Assembly (NCBI GenBank): GCA_030490835.1
Contig: CM059975.1
Span: 28,614,133-28,678,132 of the forward strand
From: Annona cherimola
Taxonomy: Eukaryota; Streptophyta; Magnoliopsida; Magnoliales; Annonaceae
Direction of reading: 5' to 3'
DNA: 64,000 nucleotides
How positions within the stretch are numbered: position 1 is the stretch's first letter; every line of letters begins with the position of its first letter. Under the pieces are notes generated by a model. It did no database searches. It was not told the DNA's origin and saw nothing but the letters and a program-made list of their open reading frames with translations. The translations under genes were made by a program, and so were the position numbers. Below are positions 37,587 to 49,031 of the stretch, in pieces.

Positions 37587-38380
37587 CAATGTTGTTAGAA
37601 CCGAACCAGACCGGCCGGTCAGTTCGACCTGAAACCGGTCTAGTTTTCCAGTTCATTATCCTGCGATTCGGTTCATTTATATAAAACCGTGCAAACCGGC
37701 CGTCGAACCGGATTCGCCCAATCGGACGGTCGGATGTAATATATACTTTAAAAAAAAATCAAAAATGAACAAAGTTACGAAACCCGCTCGCCCTCTCTCA
37801 TTTGCCCCTTCACGAAAGTTATGAAACCCTAGCCCGCCGTCCTCGACTCCGTGCAACACCGGCCGCTGTCTTGCCTCGCCATGCGTGCCACTCGTCATCT
37901 CACCATCTCCCTAGTCACTAGCTGCTGCTTGCCGTCTCGCTGGTAGCTGCTCGCAGTCACAATGTTCTTCTTCCAACATTAACGGCCCCTCTAATCGTTA
38001 TCCGGGACAGTAATGTATCTTCATCCACAAGCAATTTTTAATTTCTGGAATTGTCGATGACAATTTTGTTTTTAATCATTTCTGCACCTTTAATCCGTTC
38101 TTATCAGTGGCTTTGTGGAGCTTTTCACCTGCCCTCGTCTCTGCATGTTTTGTACTTATATTGTGATTCTTAAAATCTAACATATATATTTAGGATTTAT
38201 GAAAATATAATTTTATGAATACATTTATTTAAAATTTAAAAATAATTTAATATTTATGACATCATAAATGTGTCATGTTGACTTAACCGGTTGGAACCGG
38301 TTTGCTTAACCGATCGAACCGGTTCGAACCAGACTAGTTTCTTTATCGGTTCAATCACTGTTTCGGTTTTGACAACACTA
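37587..38380. mobile_element. Non-autonomous hAT-like element, second locus
   Basis: About 794 bp with ends CAATGTTGTTAGAACCGAAC and, inverted, TAGTGTTGTCAAAACCGAA, the same family as 1480-2923. The subterminal ATGACATCATAAAT block is also shared. Flanks ATAAACAG and ATAAATTG match at 6 of 8, a degenerate target duplication. It lies just upstream of the PPR gene and has no coding potential. Confidence 0.65.
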
Positions 38381-39429
38381 ATAAATTGATGGGTTTAATT
38401 CAACGACACTAGTCTCACCCTTTCATTCCCCGGAAACCTCTCCCTTCTCCATGCTGGCCCACCTTGGTTAAATTGAATTTAGACTTATTTGTTAGGATAA
38501 AAATTAGGGGTGAGAATTGAATCTTGTCGAACCCGTGGCCCTGACTCAATTTAACATAAAGATATGTTAAAAATTTTTACCCAAACTTAAAAATAATATC
38601 CTAATGAGTCAACTGTCTCGACCCAAAGAATTTCTACCCACCCGCGTATTATTTTATTACAAATTACAAGCGTATGTTATATTTTATTCTTATTTTCTTT
38701 CAAATTCCACACATTATTTATGATTGACTATATCAATATTGTAAGAATTAATGGGCATCTGCGTACACGCATAATTATAGTGTTCCTAGTTTTTGGAAGC
38801 ATCCGTAGAAAACGCTATTATTTTAAAAAATATTGATGAGGTATGTTTTATAAACCTATTTTAATAAAATTCCACTATATTTACCCATATTTTGTTTTAA
38901 TAATAATATTTGCTTCTATTAATTAGTAAACATTTAAATCTAGCAAAGATGTTCTTCTATATTTGATAAGTATATAAATTTTTAAAATTATCTTATTTAA
39001 CATACTTTTTTTTTTACCCATCTGTCCTGCATATGATCTACTCTATTCAAGTTTATTCTGAGATGTACCTAAGAAAGATGAAGGTCAAACTAAACTTGAT
39101 CCGACACCGTATAAAAAAATAAAGTCAAATATAATCTTAAAAAGGTAGAGTCGGTGTTGAGAAAATCTTAGCTTGTACAACTGGCCCTAATTCTTACTTC
39201 TAATAGAAATCAAATTTCATTCCAAAGATTTAAATTAGTACGTGATAAAAAAAATTTGTGTGGTTGTGTTGAGAATGTTGCTAAGAATAGTTAAAATTAT
39301 ATTTAAATTGTAAAAAGTTATTCGAAAAATAAGAAATTATGAAAAGTTAGATGAAAAATTTTAAACATATGTTGTTAAATATAATATTTCATCCCATCTT
39401 CATCATCAGCAAATAAGGGTATAAGTAAG
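38381..39429. other. AT-rich intergenic stretch
   Basis: No gene or clear repeat. Confidence 0.5.
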
Positions 39430-39655
39430 AGCAGCAAAATAAGAATGTAGAAAATGTTTAAAAAGTAAGATAATTATGTGATATAATAGAAGTAATAATT
39501 AAAAACAAAAGAAATAAAATTCAATAGATAAAATAATTATATACAAATGATAAATAATAATTCAACACAAAGATAATAATTAAAAAGTATGATAATTAGA
39601 TAATTACTATATAAAATGTGTAAAAATGTAAGTATTTTTTACTTTTGCATGTAAT
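39430..39655. mobile_element. Degenerate GTGTTTGG-family MITE
   Basis: Core-like strings (GTGATATAATAGAAGTAATA, AAATAAAATTCAATAGATAA, AAAAAGTATGATAATTAGAT) without clear termini, directly left of the 39723 cluster. Confidence 0.35.
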
Positions 39656-39722
39656 GAAAGGAACCGTAAAGTAAGCCCTAGTGGCAACATCAGCCGTATC
39701 ATGTGCCACAGGTTTGTTGTTT

Positions 39723-40557
39723 AGGGTGTGTTTAGTAATTAATAAAAAAATATCAAGTTAAAACTTTTTAAGGTGTGTTTGGGAATGGATAAAACTTTTG
39801 GGGTGTGTTTGGCAATTAACAAAAAATGTCAAGTCAATCTAAAACTTTTCACTTTCCACAACTATCATATTTTTTAATTATTTTTTCACATTTTCCTATA
39901 TAACCACCCTACTTTTCAATCATTTCTACACAATTATCCACACAACTAACCTATCTATTTTAACTTTATCCTCTTTACTACTCATTATTACCCCTATCAT
40001 ATCACATCATTTGACAACTTTTACTCTCCAAAACTTTTCATCAAAAGTTTTATTCATTACCAAACACACCATTGATGAAAAATTGTAGAGAGTAGAAGTT
40101 GTCAAATGATGTAATATGATAGGGTTAATGATGAGGAATAAATAGGATAAAGTTGAAATAGATAGGTTAGTTGTGTTGGTAGTTGTGTAGAAATGATTAA
40201 AAAGTAGGATAGTTGTATAGAAAAATATGAAGAAATGATTAAAAATAGGGTAATTATGGAGAATGAAAAGTTTTAAATTGAAAAGTTTTAACCTGACAAC
40301 TTTTACTTATTACCAAACACACCCTTAATCCAAAACTTTTCACTCTCTACAACTATCATACTTTTTAATCATTTTTTCACATTTTCTTATACAACTACCC
40401 TACTTTTCAATCATTTTTACACAACTATCCACACAACTAACCTATCTATTTTAACTTTATTCTCTTTACTACTCATCATTCATATCACATCATTTGACAA
40501 CTTTTACTCTCCAAAATTTTTCATCAAAAGTTTTATTCATTCTCAAACACACTCTTA
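39723..40557. mobile_element. Cluster of hAT-like GTGTTTGG MITEs, three copies
   Basis: Three copies of one 240-265 bp MITE lie end to end: forward at about 39807-40071, reverse at about 40072-40323, forward at about 40324-40557. Each is bounded by GGTGTGTTTGG or CCAAACACACC and carries the motifs CTACACAACTATC, AACTTTATCCTC and ATATCACATCATTTGACAA. A partial terminus at 39723 suggests a fourth. Termini and size suit hAT-type plant MITEs, but target duplications are obscured by nesting. Confidence 0.65.
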
Positions 40558-41592
40558 ATTCCATCTGTACGTAGGTATATGTTTGTCTTTTTTTACAGTT
40601 TAGTCCTTTTTTAACGTGGGTTTTATAATTTTCCTCGGTTGTGAGGGTTTAGGAAAAAATTTTACTCCGTAATGTAAATGTATGAATATATTTTATTGTA
40701 ATATCAAGATTTCAAAATATATATAGAAATATCAAAAAATAGTAAGTAACAGTAAAGTACAAAACTATGGCGATAGAATTGCTTGATGGATATACGACTT
40801 GCAAAAGGTTTTAATTCAACGTTTATGCTTGCCGAAACATTATTTACATGTCAGTGGAGCATTCTTTAAATCACTATATGAGAAATACTTCTACACTATT
40901 GAACTATAAAATATTTCAATGTTCTTGTTGTTCCCTTATGTTAGCCCCACTATAGTAATTAAATAAAATCCAGTCTGCACCTAAAATTATTTATTTAACT
41001 AAGAAGCAAAGTCTCATCCAAATAAAATATTTATGTTGACCATATTTCATAAAAGTGAAAAAATACCAACGTAATAAATTTATTTAATTTACATATTTAT
41101 TTTGAATCTATTAAATCCACGCTATATTAAACCCAAACATTATTCAGATAAATAAATAAATGATATTATGAAATATTGTAACATTTTATTAAATATATAC
41201 ATTAATAAATTAAGTAATTTTAAAATTATAAATATAATTATAAATATTTTAGAGCAGATATGATCGCTCAAAACTTTAATTTAAATGACTTTCATATCAT
41301 AAATTCATAATAAAAATAAATAATTTTAAATAAAATGAGTGGATTGTAATCATCATATAAACAAAGACTTTGTAACCACTGCGCGCTTATCATGGGGTGA
41401 AGAATATCTTATTTATGGATGGGGCTTTTGCAAAATAGAGCTTGTTGCTTTTCTGAAGTATCCATTTGATCCTTCAGTTTGGAAATTGGCAGAATAGGCC
41501 TTACGAGTTTAAAAAAGCGTGCAAAAAATAAACCTATTGTTATTGAATAGACCCTCAGACATTCAGAACCGAGATTTATATTGCAACATTCT
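40558..41592. other. AT-rich intergenic stretch
   Basis: No gene. Nothing recognisable beyond AT-rich sequence. Confidence 0.5.
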
Positions 41593-41601
41593 GATATATA
41601 T

Positions 41602-42005
41602 GGACAGCAATCCTATGCTCCCGGGAGCGTGCAGTGCTGCATGCTCCCGGGAGCATACACCTATTTTTTTTTATTTTTTGTTCAAAATTTTTTCATGAAA
41701 TTGTTAAACTAAGTGTATTTAACGTATATATCAATTTTTACTATTTTTGGAGATTTTTAGATATTTATTTCGGATTTTTAAAAATCTGTGGCATTTTAGT
41801 AATTTAAAATTACCTAAAATGCCACTGATTTTCAAAAATAAAAAATAAATATCTAAAATACCCCAAAAATGGTAAAAATTTATACACATATTAAATACAT
41901 ATACATTAACACTACTGTAAAAAAATTAAAAAAAAAAAAAAAATAGGTGTATGCTCCCGGGAGCGTGCAGCACTGCACGCTCCCGGGAGCATAGGATTGC
42001 TGTCC
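41602..42005. mobile_element. Foldback MULE-like MITE with nested palindromic termini
   Basis: 404 bp, flanked by the perfect 9-bp target duplication GATATATAT (41593-41601 and 42006-42014). The terminal inverted repeats start GGACAGCAATCC and pair for about 64 bp with one mismatch. Each contains two copies of the palindrome GCTCCCGGGAGC about 15 bp apart, so the element holds four CCCGGG sites. The AT-rich interior is itself a long imperfect inverted repeat centred near 41810. A 9-bp duplication is typical of the Mutator superfamily. There is no coding capacity. Confidence 0.9.
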
Positions 42006-42118
42006 GATATATATAGAGCATACTTTGCAAGTTCTAGAACCACAAAGTATAATTTGTAATTAGACAAAATACGAAACCGTTTTACCAAAAGCCCATTATT
42101 TTGTACAGCGATCGTGCA

Positions 42119-42515
42119 GGGAGGTGACTTGTTGCACCCTAGTGCACTTAACCACGGTGTATCTAGTTGTATTTAATTTATTTTTAAATTTTTTTGAAAT
42201 TTTTTTCTATAAAAGTGTTAATCTAAGTGTATTTAACAAATATATCAATTTTTACCATTTTTCGAGATTTTTAGATATTTTAGTAGATTTTAAAAAATTG
42301 GTAGCATTTTTAGTAATTTTAAAGTACTGAAAATGTCATTGATTTTTAAAATTCAAAAAAGATTCTAAAATATCCAAAAATAGTAAAAATTAATACATAT
42401 GTTAAATATACTTAGATTAAAGTTGTATAAAAAAATTTCAAAAAAAATAAAAATAGGTTAAATACACCTTGGTGTACCCAGCCTAAGCGTGCCCGGGCGC
42501 ATACAAATATGTCCC
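42119..42515. mobile_element. Foldback MITE, degenerate copy 110 bp from the 41602 element
   Basis: It shares the core arms (CTAAGTGTATTTAACAAATA and its inverse near 42400) with the neighbouring element. The outer ends are degenerate: GCACCCTAGTGCACTTAACC on the left, and a GTGCCCGGGCGCAT segment on the right. No convincing target duplication, so borders are approximate. Confidence 0.6.
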
Positions 42516-43186
42516 CATCATCCAAGCTACATTTATAGGTGTGCATGTTCATTTGAAGTAGATTGGTTTTCCCATTAAAACCATTAATTTTGACCACCAG
42601 GGGGCCATCTGGTGGTAAGCCACTGTCCAACTATGCTGCCGGTCGTGGTTTCAAATGGCAGCTGGTGTATTTTGTTCTCATTTATTGTTTGGGAGCCGTG
42701 TCTCCTTGCTTCTTAGGCGGAGCCATGTCTCCAAATTTCTAGATTTGAGCATATTATTTCTTTTAATTTGTAAGAATGTCTTAAAAGCTTCATATGTGGA
42801 AATATGACAATAAAAAAACTATTAATTTCTTTTAGTAATTTAAATTTTTTTTCCTATCCAATTTACAAATAAGTTTAAGAGTTTTTGAAAATAAAACTCG
42901 GTAAACCTGCACAATTGTGTTTTTTGCAAGTGTTTTTGCGTTTTTCAAAATAGAACTGGTAGATTTTGAACTTTGCCAAAATAACCCTTCCATACATGTG
43001 ACTTTTAACTAAATGGATTCGAAACACCTTTTATAAGCCGTTTTAAGGGCACTCTTAATTATTTTTGAATAATATGTAATACTTTTATGTTTCTTTGTTA
43101 GTTGTTTTATTCTATTTTTGGAACTACGTATTTAGAACTCTATTGTATTTTTTCTAACCATGCATTACATGTATTTTTATATTTAC
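42516..43186. other. Intergenic stretch
   Basis: No gene. Short minus-strand ORF 42412-42630 has no family likeness. Confidence 0.45.
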
Positions 43187-43462
43187 GGTGTATTTGAAAA
43201 GTGTTAAAATTTTTTATAAAAATTTTTGGCCTAAAAGTTTTTAAATTGAGAGAAAATGATATGATATGATAGAGACAATGATGACGACTAAAGAAAATAA
43301 AGTTAAAATAGATACGTTAGTTATATGCGTAGTTGTATAGAAATGATTGAAAAATATAGTAGTTTGTACAGAAAATTTGAAGAAATAATTAAAAAATATT
43401 ATAGTTGTAAAGAATAAAAAGTTTTAGTTGAAAATTTTTCATCTTTTAACAACCACACCTTT
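43187..43462. mobile_element. hAT-like GTGTTTGG MITE
   Basis: Starts GGTGTATTTGAAAAG and ends CAACCACACCTTT, with the core ATGATATGATATGATAGAGA, AAAATAAAGTTAAAATAGA and TATAGAAATGATTGAAAA. Same family as the 39723 cluster. Confidence 0.6.
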
Positions 43463-44130
43463 AATGTTGCAAAAATGAATGCTCCACTAGCTCACTAAAG
43501 TTTTACACTTTATTCGTGCACTAGCTCCCCTAGCTCCACTAGCTCAGGTAAAGTGTTGTTCCTTGCATTCTACACTAGCTCACTAAAGTGCGATTACTAA
43601 TATTCAGTTTTTATTCGTGCAATCAGGTAAATTAAGTACAAAATGAATGCAAGGAATCAAAGATTTGAATGCAAGAAAGAAAATTCATCCAAGATAGAGA
43701 TTACAAAGGACACAATGCAGCAAAAACAGATATCAAAACAAGTTAAAATGTGTAGAAAGAGTTTCGACATAGTTTAAAATGTGTTGGGCGAAGAACTCAA
43801 TGAAAAATGGAGCAAAAACTCCATCTACAAGGAGGAACACGATTTGAACTGTGTTTCCCTTGGGGGACACAGTTAAACTATGTCCCACTCAGAATTAGCT
43901 TTGGTACATTGATTTTTTTACAGTTTTGTGTAACTTTTATGAAGAAACTATTTAAGCACCAATAACATACAAGTTGGGGAATCTTTTGGATCTTTTTTTA
44001 GCAAGTTTTAGAGATTAGGGTTGAAAAAAGTGAGGAGCTAAGAAGAGAAAAACAAGAGATAAGTTGGTGTGAGAAATTCAAGATACCATTGAAAACTCAA
44101 ATAGTAAGTTTTCAATTTCTTATTCGTTTG
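43463..44130. other. Intergenic stretch
   Basis: No gene. TAGCTCACTAAAG and TAGCTCCACTAGCTC strings repeat at 43480-43590. Confidence 0.45.
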
Positions 44131-44435
44131 GAGGTGTTTGGAAAATTTTAAAATTTTTTAAAATAAAATTTTTTAAAATAAAATTTTTTAAAATAAATTT
44201 TTTTGTTTTTCACGATATCATATTTTTAATCATTTTTTCACATTTTCTTATTCAGTTATTCTACTTTTCAATTATTTCTACACAATTACTCATACAACTA
44301 ACCTATCCGTTTTAACTTTATTTTTTTTTCTTCCTCATCATTATCCCTATCATATCATATAATTTTCTATCAATTTAAAAACTTTTATACCAAAAAGTTT
44401 TCATCAAAAATTTTATCACTTTCCAAATACACATT
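44131..44435. mobile_element. hAT-like GTGTTTGG MITE
   Basis: Starts GAGGTGTTTGGAAAAT and ends TTCCAAATACACATTT, with forward-strand core motifs (CTACACAATTACTCATACAA, TCATTATCCCTATCATATC). Near the left end, AAAATTTTTTAAAAT is repeated three times in tandem. Confidence 0.6.
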
Positions 44436-45240
44436 TGATTTTAATTGTCTTAATTTATGACGGATGCTTGCAATGATATTGTTTTAATATGAGAATTGAT
44501 CCAATCTATGTTCAACTAAACCTCTTATCTAGGATTTAGGAAGCATGTGCTAATATAAGTGGATGACATGATCTTACTTATTTAAGAAAAAATAGTTTGA
44601 TTTATTTAGTATTTTGTGGTTTTAATGTCTACTTAGTGTATGAATCCATATTTTGGCATGATTTATATATATATTAAATAAAGGAACCAAAAGGCGAAAG
44701 TCCAATACAAGAAAATTAAAATATTTGTTCTCAAAAATAAGCAAAACACTTTAGAGGAATTTTATGAATTGCGCAGAACTTAATGAATTCTGATTAACAT
44801 AATCCCATGAAAAAGGTGGTTATGAAGACTAGGATAGCTAATCTAAGACCCTAAAGATAAGTGCTTTAATTGTTCCAATAGACATCAATTTTATTTTCAT
44901 AAAGCAAAAATTGTAAATGTATTCCAATAGTAAAAAAATACACATTCAGTCAATAAACAAACCAATTAGACAAAAAATCACAGCAAAAATTCGAAAAAAC
45001 TCCCTTTTACAGAGATCGCACGTTTTAACCTTCACTAGTGATAAGACGATGGGGGAGGAGAAATCTGGAAATACTTCACGCCGGCAGAAAACAAGAAAAA
45101 CGTAACCCATAAAGGCATTACGAAAAAAATGGCCCCATAAAAATTAATTTTTGATAGCTACACACCGACAAACTCGATGGCGTTGAATACGGAGACGACA
45201 ATCGAAGATATAACTTACTACGCGAGACGGTGAGATGCGC
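44436..45240. other. Intergenic stretch
   Basis: Nothing recognisable. The short ORFs at 44917-45105 and 45118-45300 have no family likeness. Confidence 0.45.
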
Positions 45241-45590
45241 GATATTGTGTTGATAGCGTCCATCCCTACTTTCTTCTCCGACGATTTCTGCTGATTTCAT
45301 GTAAGTTTTAAGATATTGATGATTGTTATGAAATTTAATTTATTTATTGTATTTAATATCACTTATTTAGCTAGAAGATTAAGTTTAATTTAAATTAAGT
45401 ATGTGCATGATATTGTGTTGATAACATTTATCCCTATTTTCTTCTTTGACGATTTCTGCTAATTCCGGTAATCTTCTTAAGTTTTAAGATATTGATGATT
45501 GATATAAAATTTAATTTATTTATTATATTTAATGTCACTTATTTAGCTGGATGATCAAGTTTAATCCAAATTAAGTATGTACGCGAGTCA
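45241..45590 (+). repeat. Tandem duplication, about 168-bp period
   Basis: GATATTGTGTTGATA starts at 45241 and again at 45409. Both copies contain GACGATTTCTGCT, then TAAGTTTTAAGATATTGATG and TTTAATTTATTTATT. Confidence 0.75.
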
Positions 45591-45604
45591 CATCTGCTAA
45601 AAAA

Positions 45605-45920
45605 AATATACATTCATATATAAATATGAAAAATATTTAGATTCATTTATACATATATTAAAATAAAATAATATTTTATAAAAATATTTATTCATACAAT
45701 AGCGATATTTCAGATTGTTTAAATATTAAAAATATTACTTTAAAATTAATATTTTAATATTAAATTATTTTATTATATTGATTTTATATCTTTATAGACA
45801 AAACTCGTATACAGTAATATTAGAACAGTAAAAAAGTTTTTATGATTATATAACTAATATTACATATAATGGATGAAACGGATTTTTTTATTAATTCTTA
45901 GATGATAAAAATAAAAAATT
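45605..45920 (-). repeat. Dispersed repeat R1, inverted and diverged
   Basis: On the minus strand it contains TCATCCATTATATGTAATAT, ATAAAATCAATATAATAAAA, AATATTTAAACAATCTGAAA and GAATAAATATTTTTATAAAA in the R1 order. AT-enriched by decay. Confidence 0.45.
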
Positions 45921-47479
45921 ATTTAATAAACATTTTATAGAAGCAGGTCCGTGTGAACGCCACGAAATATCGTCCATAACATTCGGAATTTGAATTTGAC
46001 TAGTAAACATGGCTATAATCTGCAACTTCGCTGTAGTTTCTGGCTTGCGGCTCGACGGAGATGGTCAACGACAAAGTGACAAACTACAGTCTCGAACCCA
46101 AAAATATTTTGTTCAAAATGACAAATATATCCTTGTGAACTTGACAAAACTGCCCTTTAACGCGTGAAATCGTGAATGTGGAAGGAAAGGAGTGCAATGA
46201 TTGTTTGAAAGTGGCATTACGTGATGACTGGCATTATAATCATGCAACTGGTTGGCTAATATTTTAAACATTTTTTATTAAACCCAAATTATCATATTAA
46301 ATGGGTTGCATATAAAACTTTTATATAAATGTAATGATCCAATACAAATATGCGCAGAGCTTCAATAAATTGAGGTGTTCTTAGCCTCTTTTATGTTTTG
46401 TTTTTCTTTTCATTTTATGCTGGCCGAAATGTAATTTTTGTATTATTTTAAAAATAATAATTTACGTCTCAAAATTATTGTTGAATTTTGAAATTATGGG
46501 TGCAAAACAATTTGATTTTTGAAATTATAGAAATATAAACAGCAATTCAGAAAGGTAAATTCTGGATTATAAACTAAATACATGTGGGTTACATACATAA
46601 AAATTAGAAAAAAAAACCTCAAAACACATATCTGTATTGGTGTTCGGTATAAATACTTATATATATGAGACTTGGTACACATATACTATTGAATTATTAC
46701 CTTTTATAACTTTTGTTTTCAAAGTCTATGGGTCATACATTATCTCATATATGGTCTTGAATTTTTAAAAGATACAAACCATCAAGAAATTTTTGGAATT
46801 AAAGAATAAAGTATATTTTGTAAATATCATTAATAAATTGTATTTAAAAAAAAGTTTTCCATTTCAATGGAATGGCTCCAATTGTTATTACAAAATTTTA
46901 AATTTTGACAACTGAAATTTTTTTGCAAAAGGATAAAATTAAATTTAGTACCGCTTGGTTGATCTGGGGCATTTGGCACTGACACTCTAGTCGAGGTTCA
47001 ATGGCGTTTGGCAGCAACACTGGCTGAGGTCTAATCCTTTGTAAGCCCTCCGGGGCATGCGAGGAGTTTTGGTCTCCTCTTAAACGATATAAGTTGATAT
47101 AAAAAGGATTTGTATAAATTTATAGGCTCAATCTGCTATATAAGATGGAAAAAATATGGAACATTGTAAATAAAAGATTTCAATTGAAACAATCTAAAAA
47201 ATTTAGTTGACAATAGTTTATATTTATATAGAAGCTATGACTCTTATTTTCCATATTTTCACTCTTGAAGTTAAAATATTGAAAAATATGTACGCGAGTT
47301 GAGTTATAAATGAAAAATCAAAAAAAGTATCCAATCAAAGTAATCTTTCACACTATTATTCCATACATAATGGTTTAAATTTTAGAATTCTATTTTTGAA
47401 ATATAAAAAAGTAATCCGTTGTAGTTTTTAAAAAACCACACTCGGTTTTATAAGGTAATGGATTATGATTCTGTTAGCC
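45921..47479. other. AT-rich intergenic stretch
   Basis: Nothing recognisable. Confidence 0.5.
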
Positions 47480-47785
47480 TCGCTGGTAGGTTTGTTAAAA
47501 AAATTTAATTTTGATAAAAATATTAACCCAAATGTGTTTAATTTACATGCAAACTTTCATGAATTTTAGATATTTATATCTATTTTTAATTTCAAAAATC
47601 AACTGTTTGGGAGGTATTTAATTAATTTTAACCCCAAAACTGTTAATTTTGAAATTCGTAAAAATACGTATTATAATAAAAAAAAGTTGTAAAATTATGC
47701 ACATGAATTAAATACACTGAGCCTCATATTTTTATGTTTTATGAAAAAAAAATTATATATTAGTATGCCCAGGCCAGATCATAAC
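47480..47785. mobile_element. Foldback MITE remnant
   Basis: An imperfect inverted repeat with AACCCAAATGTGTTTAATTT on the left and AATTAAATACACTGAGCC on the right, centred near 47620. It resembles the core of the 41602 family but is strongly diverged. Borders are uncertain. Confidence 0.4.
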
Positions 47786-48974
47786 CCTTTAAAGTAAACA
47801 ATTATTTTTTAAATATAGGACCAATAGGGTGCATGAGACCATCCCATACCATCGGTTGCATATGACCGTATCTCGTTCAAACCGTGTCCTTTATTTCGTC
47901 GCGGAATCCCTTGCCTTTGCGGAGAAGCAAGCGATGAAAGGGGTTTGGATTTTGGAAGTTGGAAGTTGGAAGTTGGAAGACGCTCCTGTTCCAACCCGGA
48001 TTCTCGTCCGCATTGTAAAATAATGAAAGGGTATTTGCAAATGGCCCCTCAACATTTTTCTCATTCTGCACTTTAATCATCTATATTTCACGTTATAGGT
48101 AGACAACTCGTAGACCTCCACTTTTGAAGCTTATTTGCCAAACCCTCACTTGCATTTAGATCTCCCGAGTCCTGACGAACGTTCAGTGGAAAAAATTTTC
48201 CTCTCACGAGGACTTTTTTGCAATTTATTTTCGATTATGATCTTATTAGCCCAAGTTAACAAGCACAGGTGTATACATTTTTATTTTTAAGGAAAATGTG
48301 AGATAGAGTGTATTTAATTCATATATTAAAATTCACAATTTTTAGATATGTAAAATATATTTAACTAAGTGGCCAGATCCGCTATGACTGGATGCATTGC
48401 AACAAAATAATATTTCTTATTTTATAGATTTTTTTACATGTGTCAGTTCTATCTGGATCTTCTAAATATAAAATTTGATCATTTTTGAATTTATTTAATA
48501 TTATATATATATATATGAAAATAAAAAGTAAATACCTGAGCAATTTAAAAATCACTAAATTTAGCAAGGTAAAATATATAAATAAAGACTGCATATATAT
48601 AAAAAATAAAAAATATATATTATTTTCAACCGGACGCATTGCCGGCAATGTGGCAAACCCCACAAGATTTAAGTAATTTTCACACCAAAAACGGTGGACT
48701 TTGTAAATTTCTAAAAATTGTAAGTTTTAATATATAAATTAAATACACTTGCACTCTTATAGTCACGAAGAAGTAAAAAATAAAAAAACTACGTGCTCAC
48801 ACCAACATGATATAACTTTGTTTTTTCCGTTATAGCTAATGATTTTGCAATTTCACCCTCATCTATGAACACTACTAGCGCGAGTCAGAACCGAGTACAC
48901 TGCCGCAATCTGACCACGGATTACAAAACTCGCCATTTTTTAACTTGGCTCTACCCGCTTGAAAAGGCCCCGCG
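47786..48974. other. Upstream flank of the ABCA2-like gene
   Basis: No gene. TTGGAAGTTGGAAGTTGGAA micro-tandem near 47952. Segments near 48270 and 48680 resemble MITE arms. Confidence 0.45.
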
Positions 48975-48984
48975 TAAATATAAG
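48975..48984 (+). promoter_or_regulatory. TATA-like box of the ABCA2-like gene
   Basis: TAAATATAAG lies about 50 bp before the ATG, followed by a GA-rich leader (GAGAGAGAGG). It implies a short 5' UTR. Inferred from position only. Confidence 0.35.
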
Positions 48985-49031
48985 TAGAGAACTCCGCCTC
49001 TCGTCTCGGACTGCAGAGCCAGAGAGAGAGG

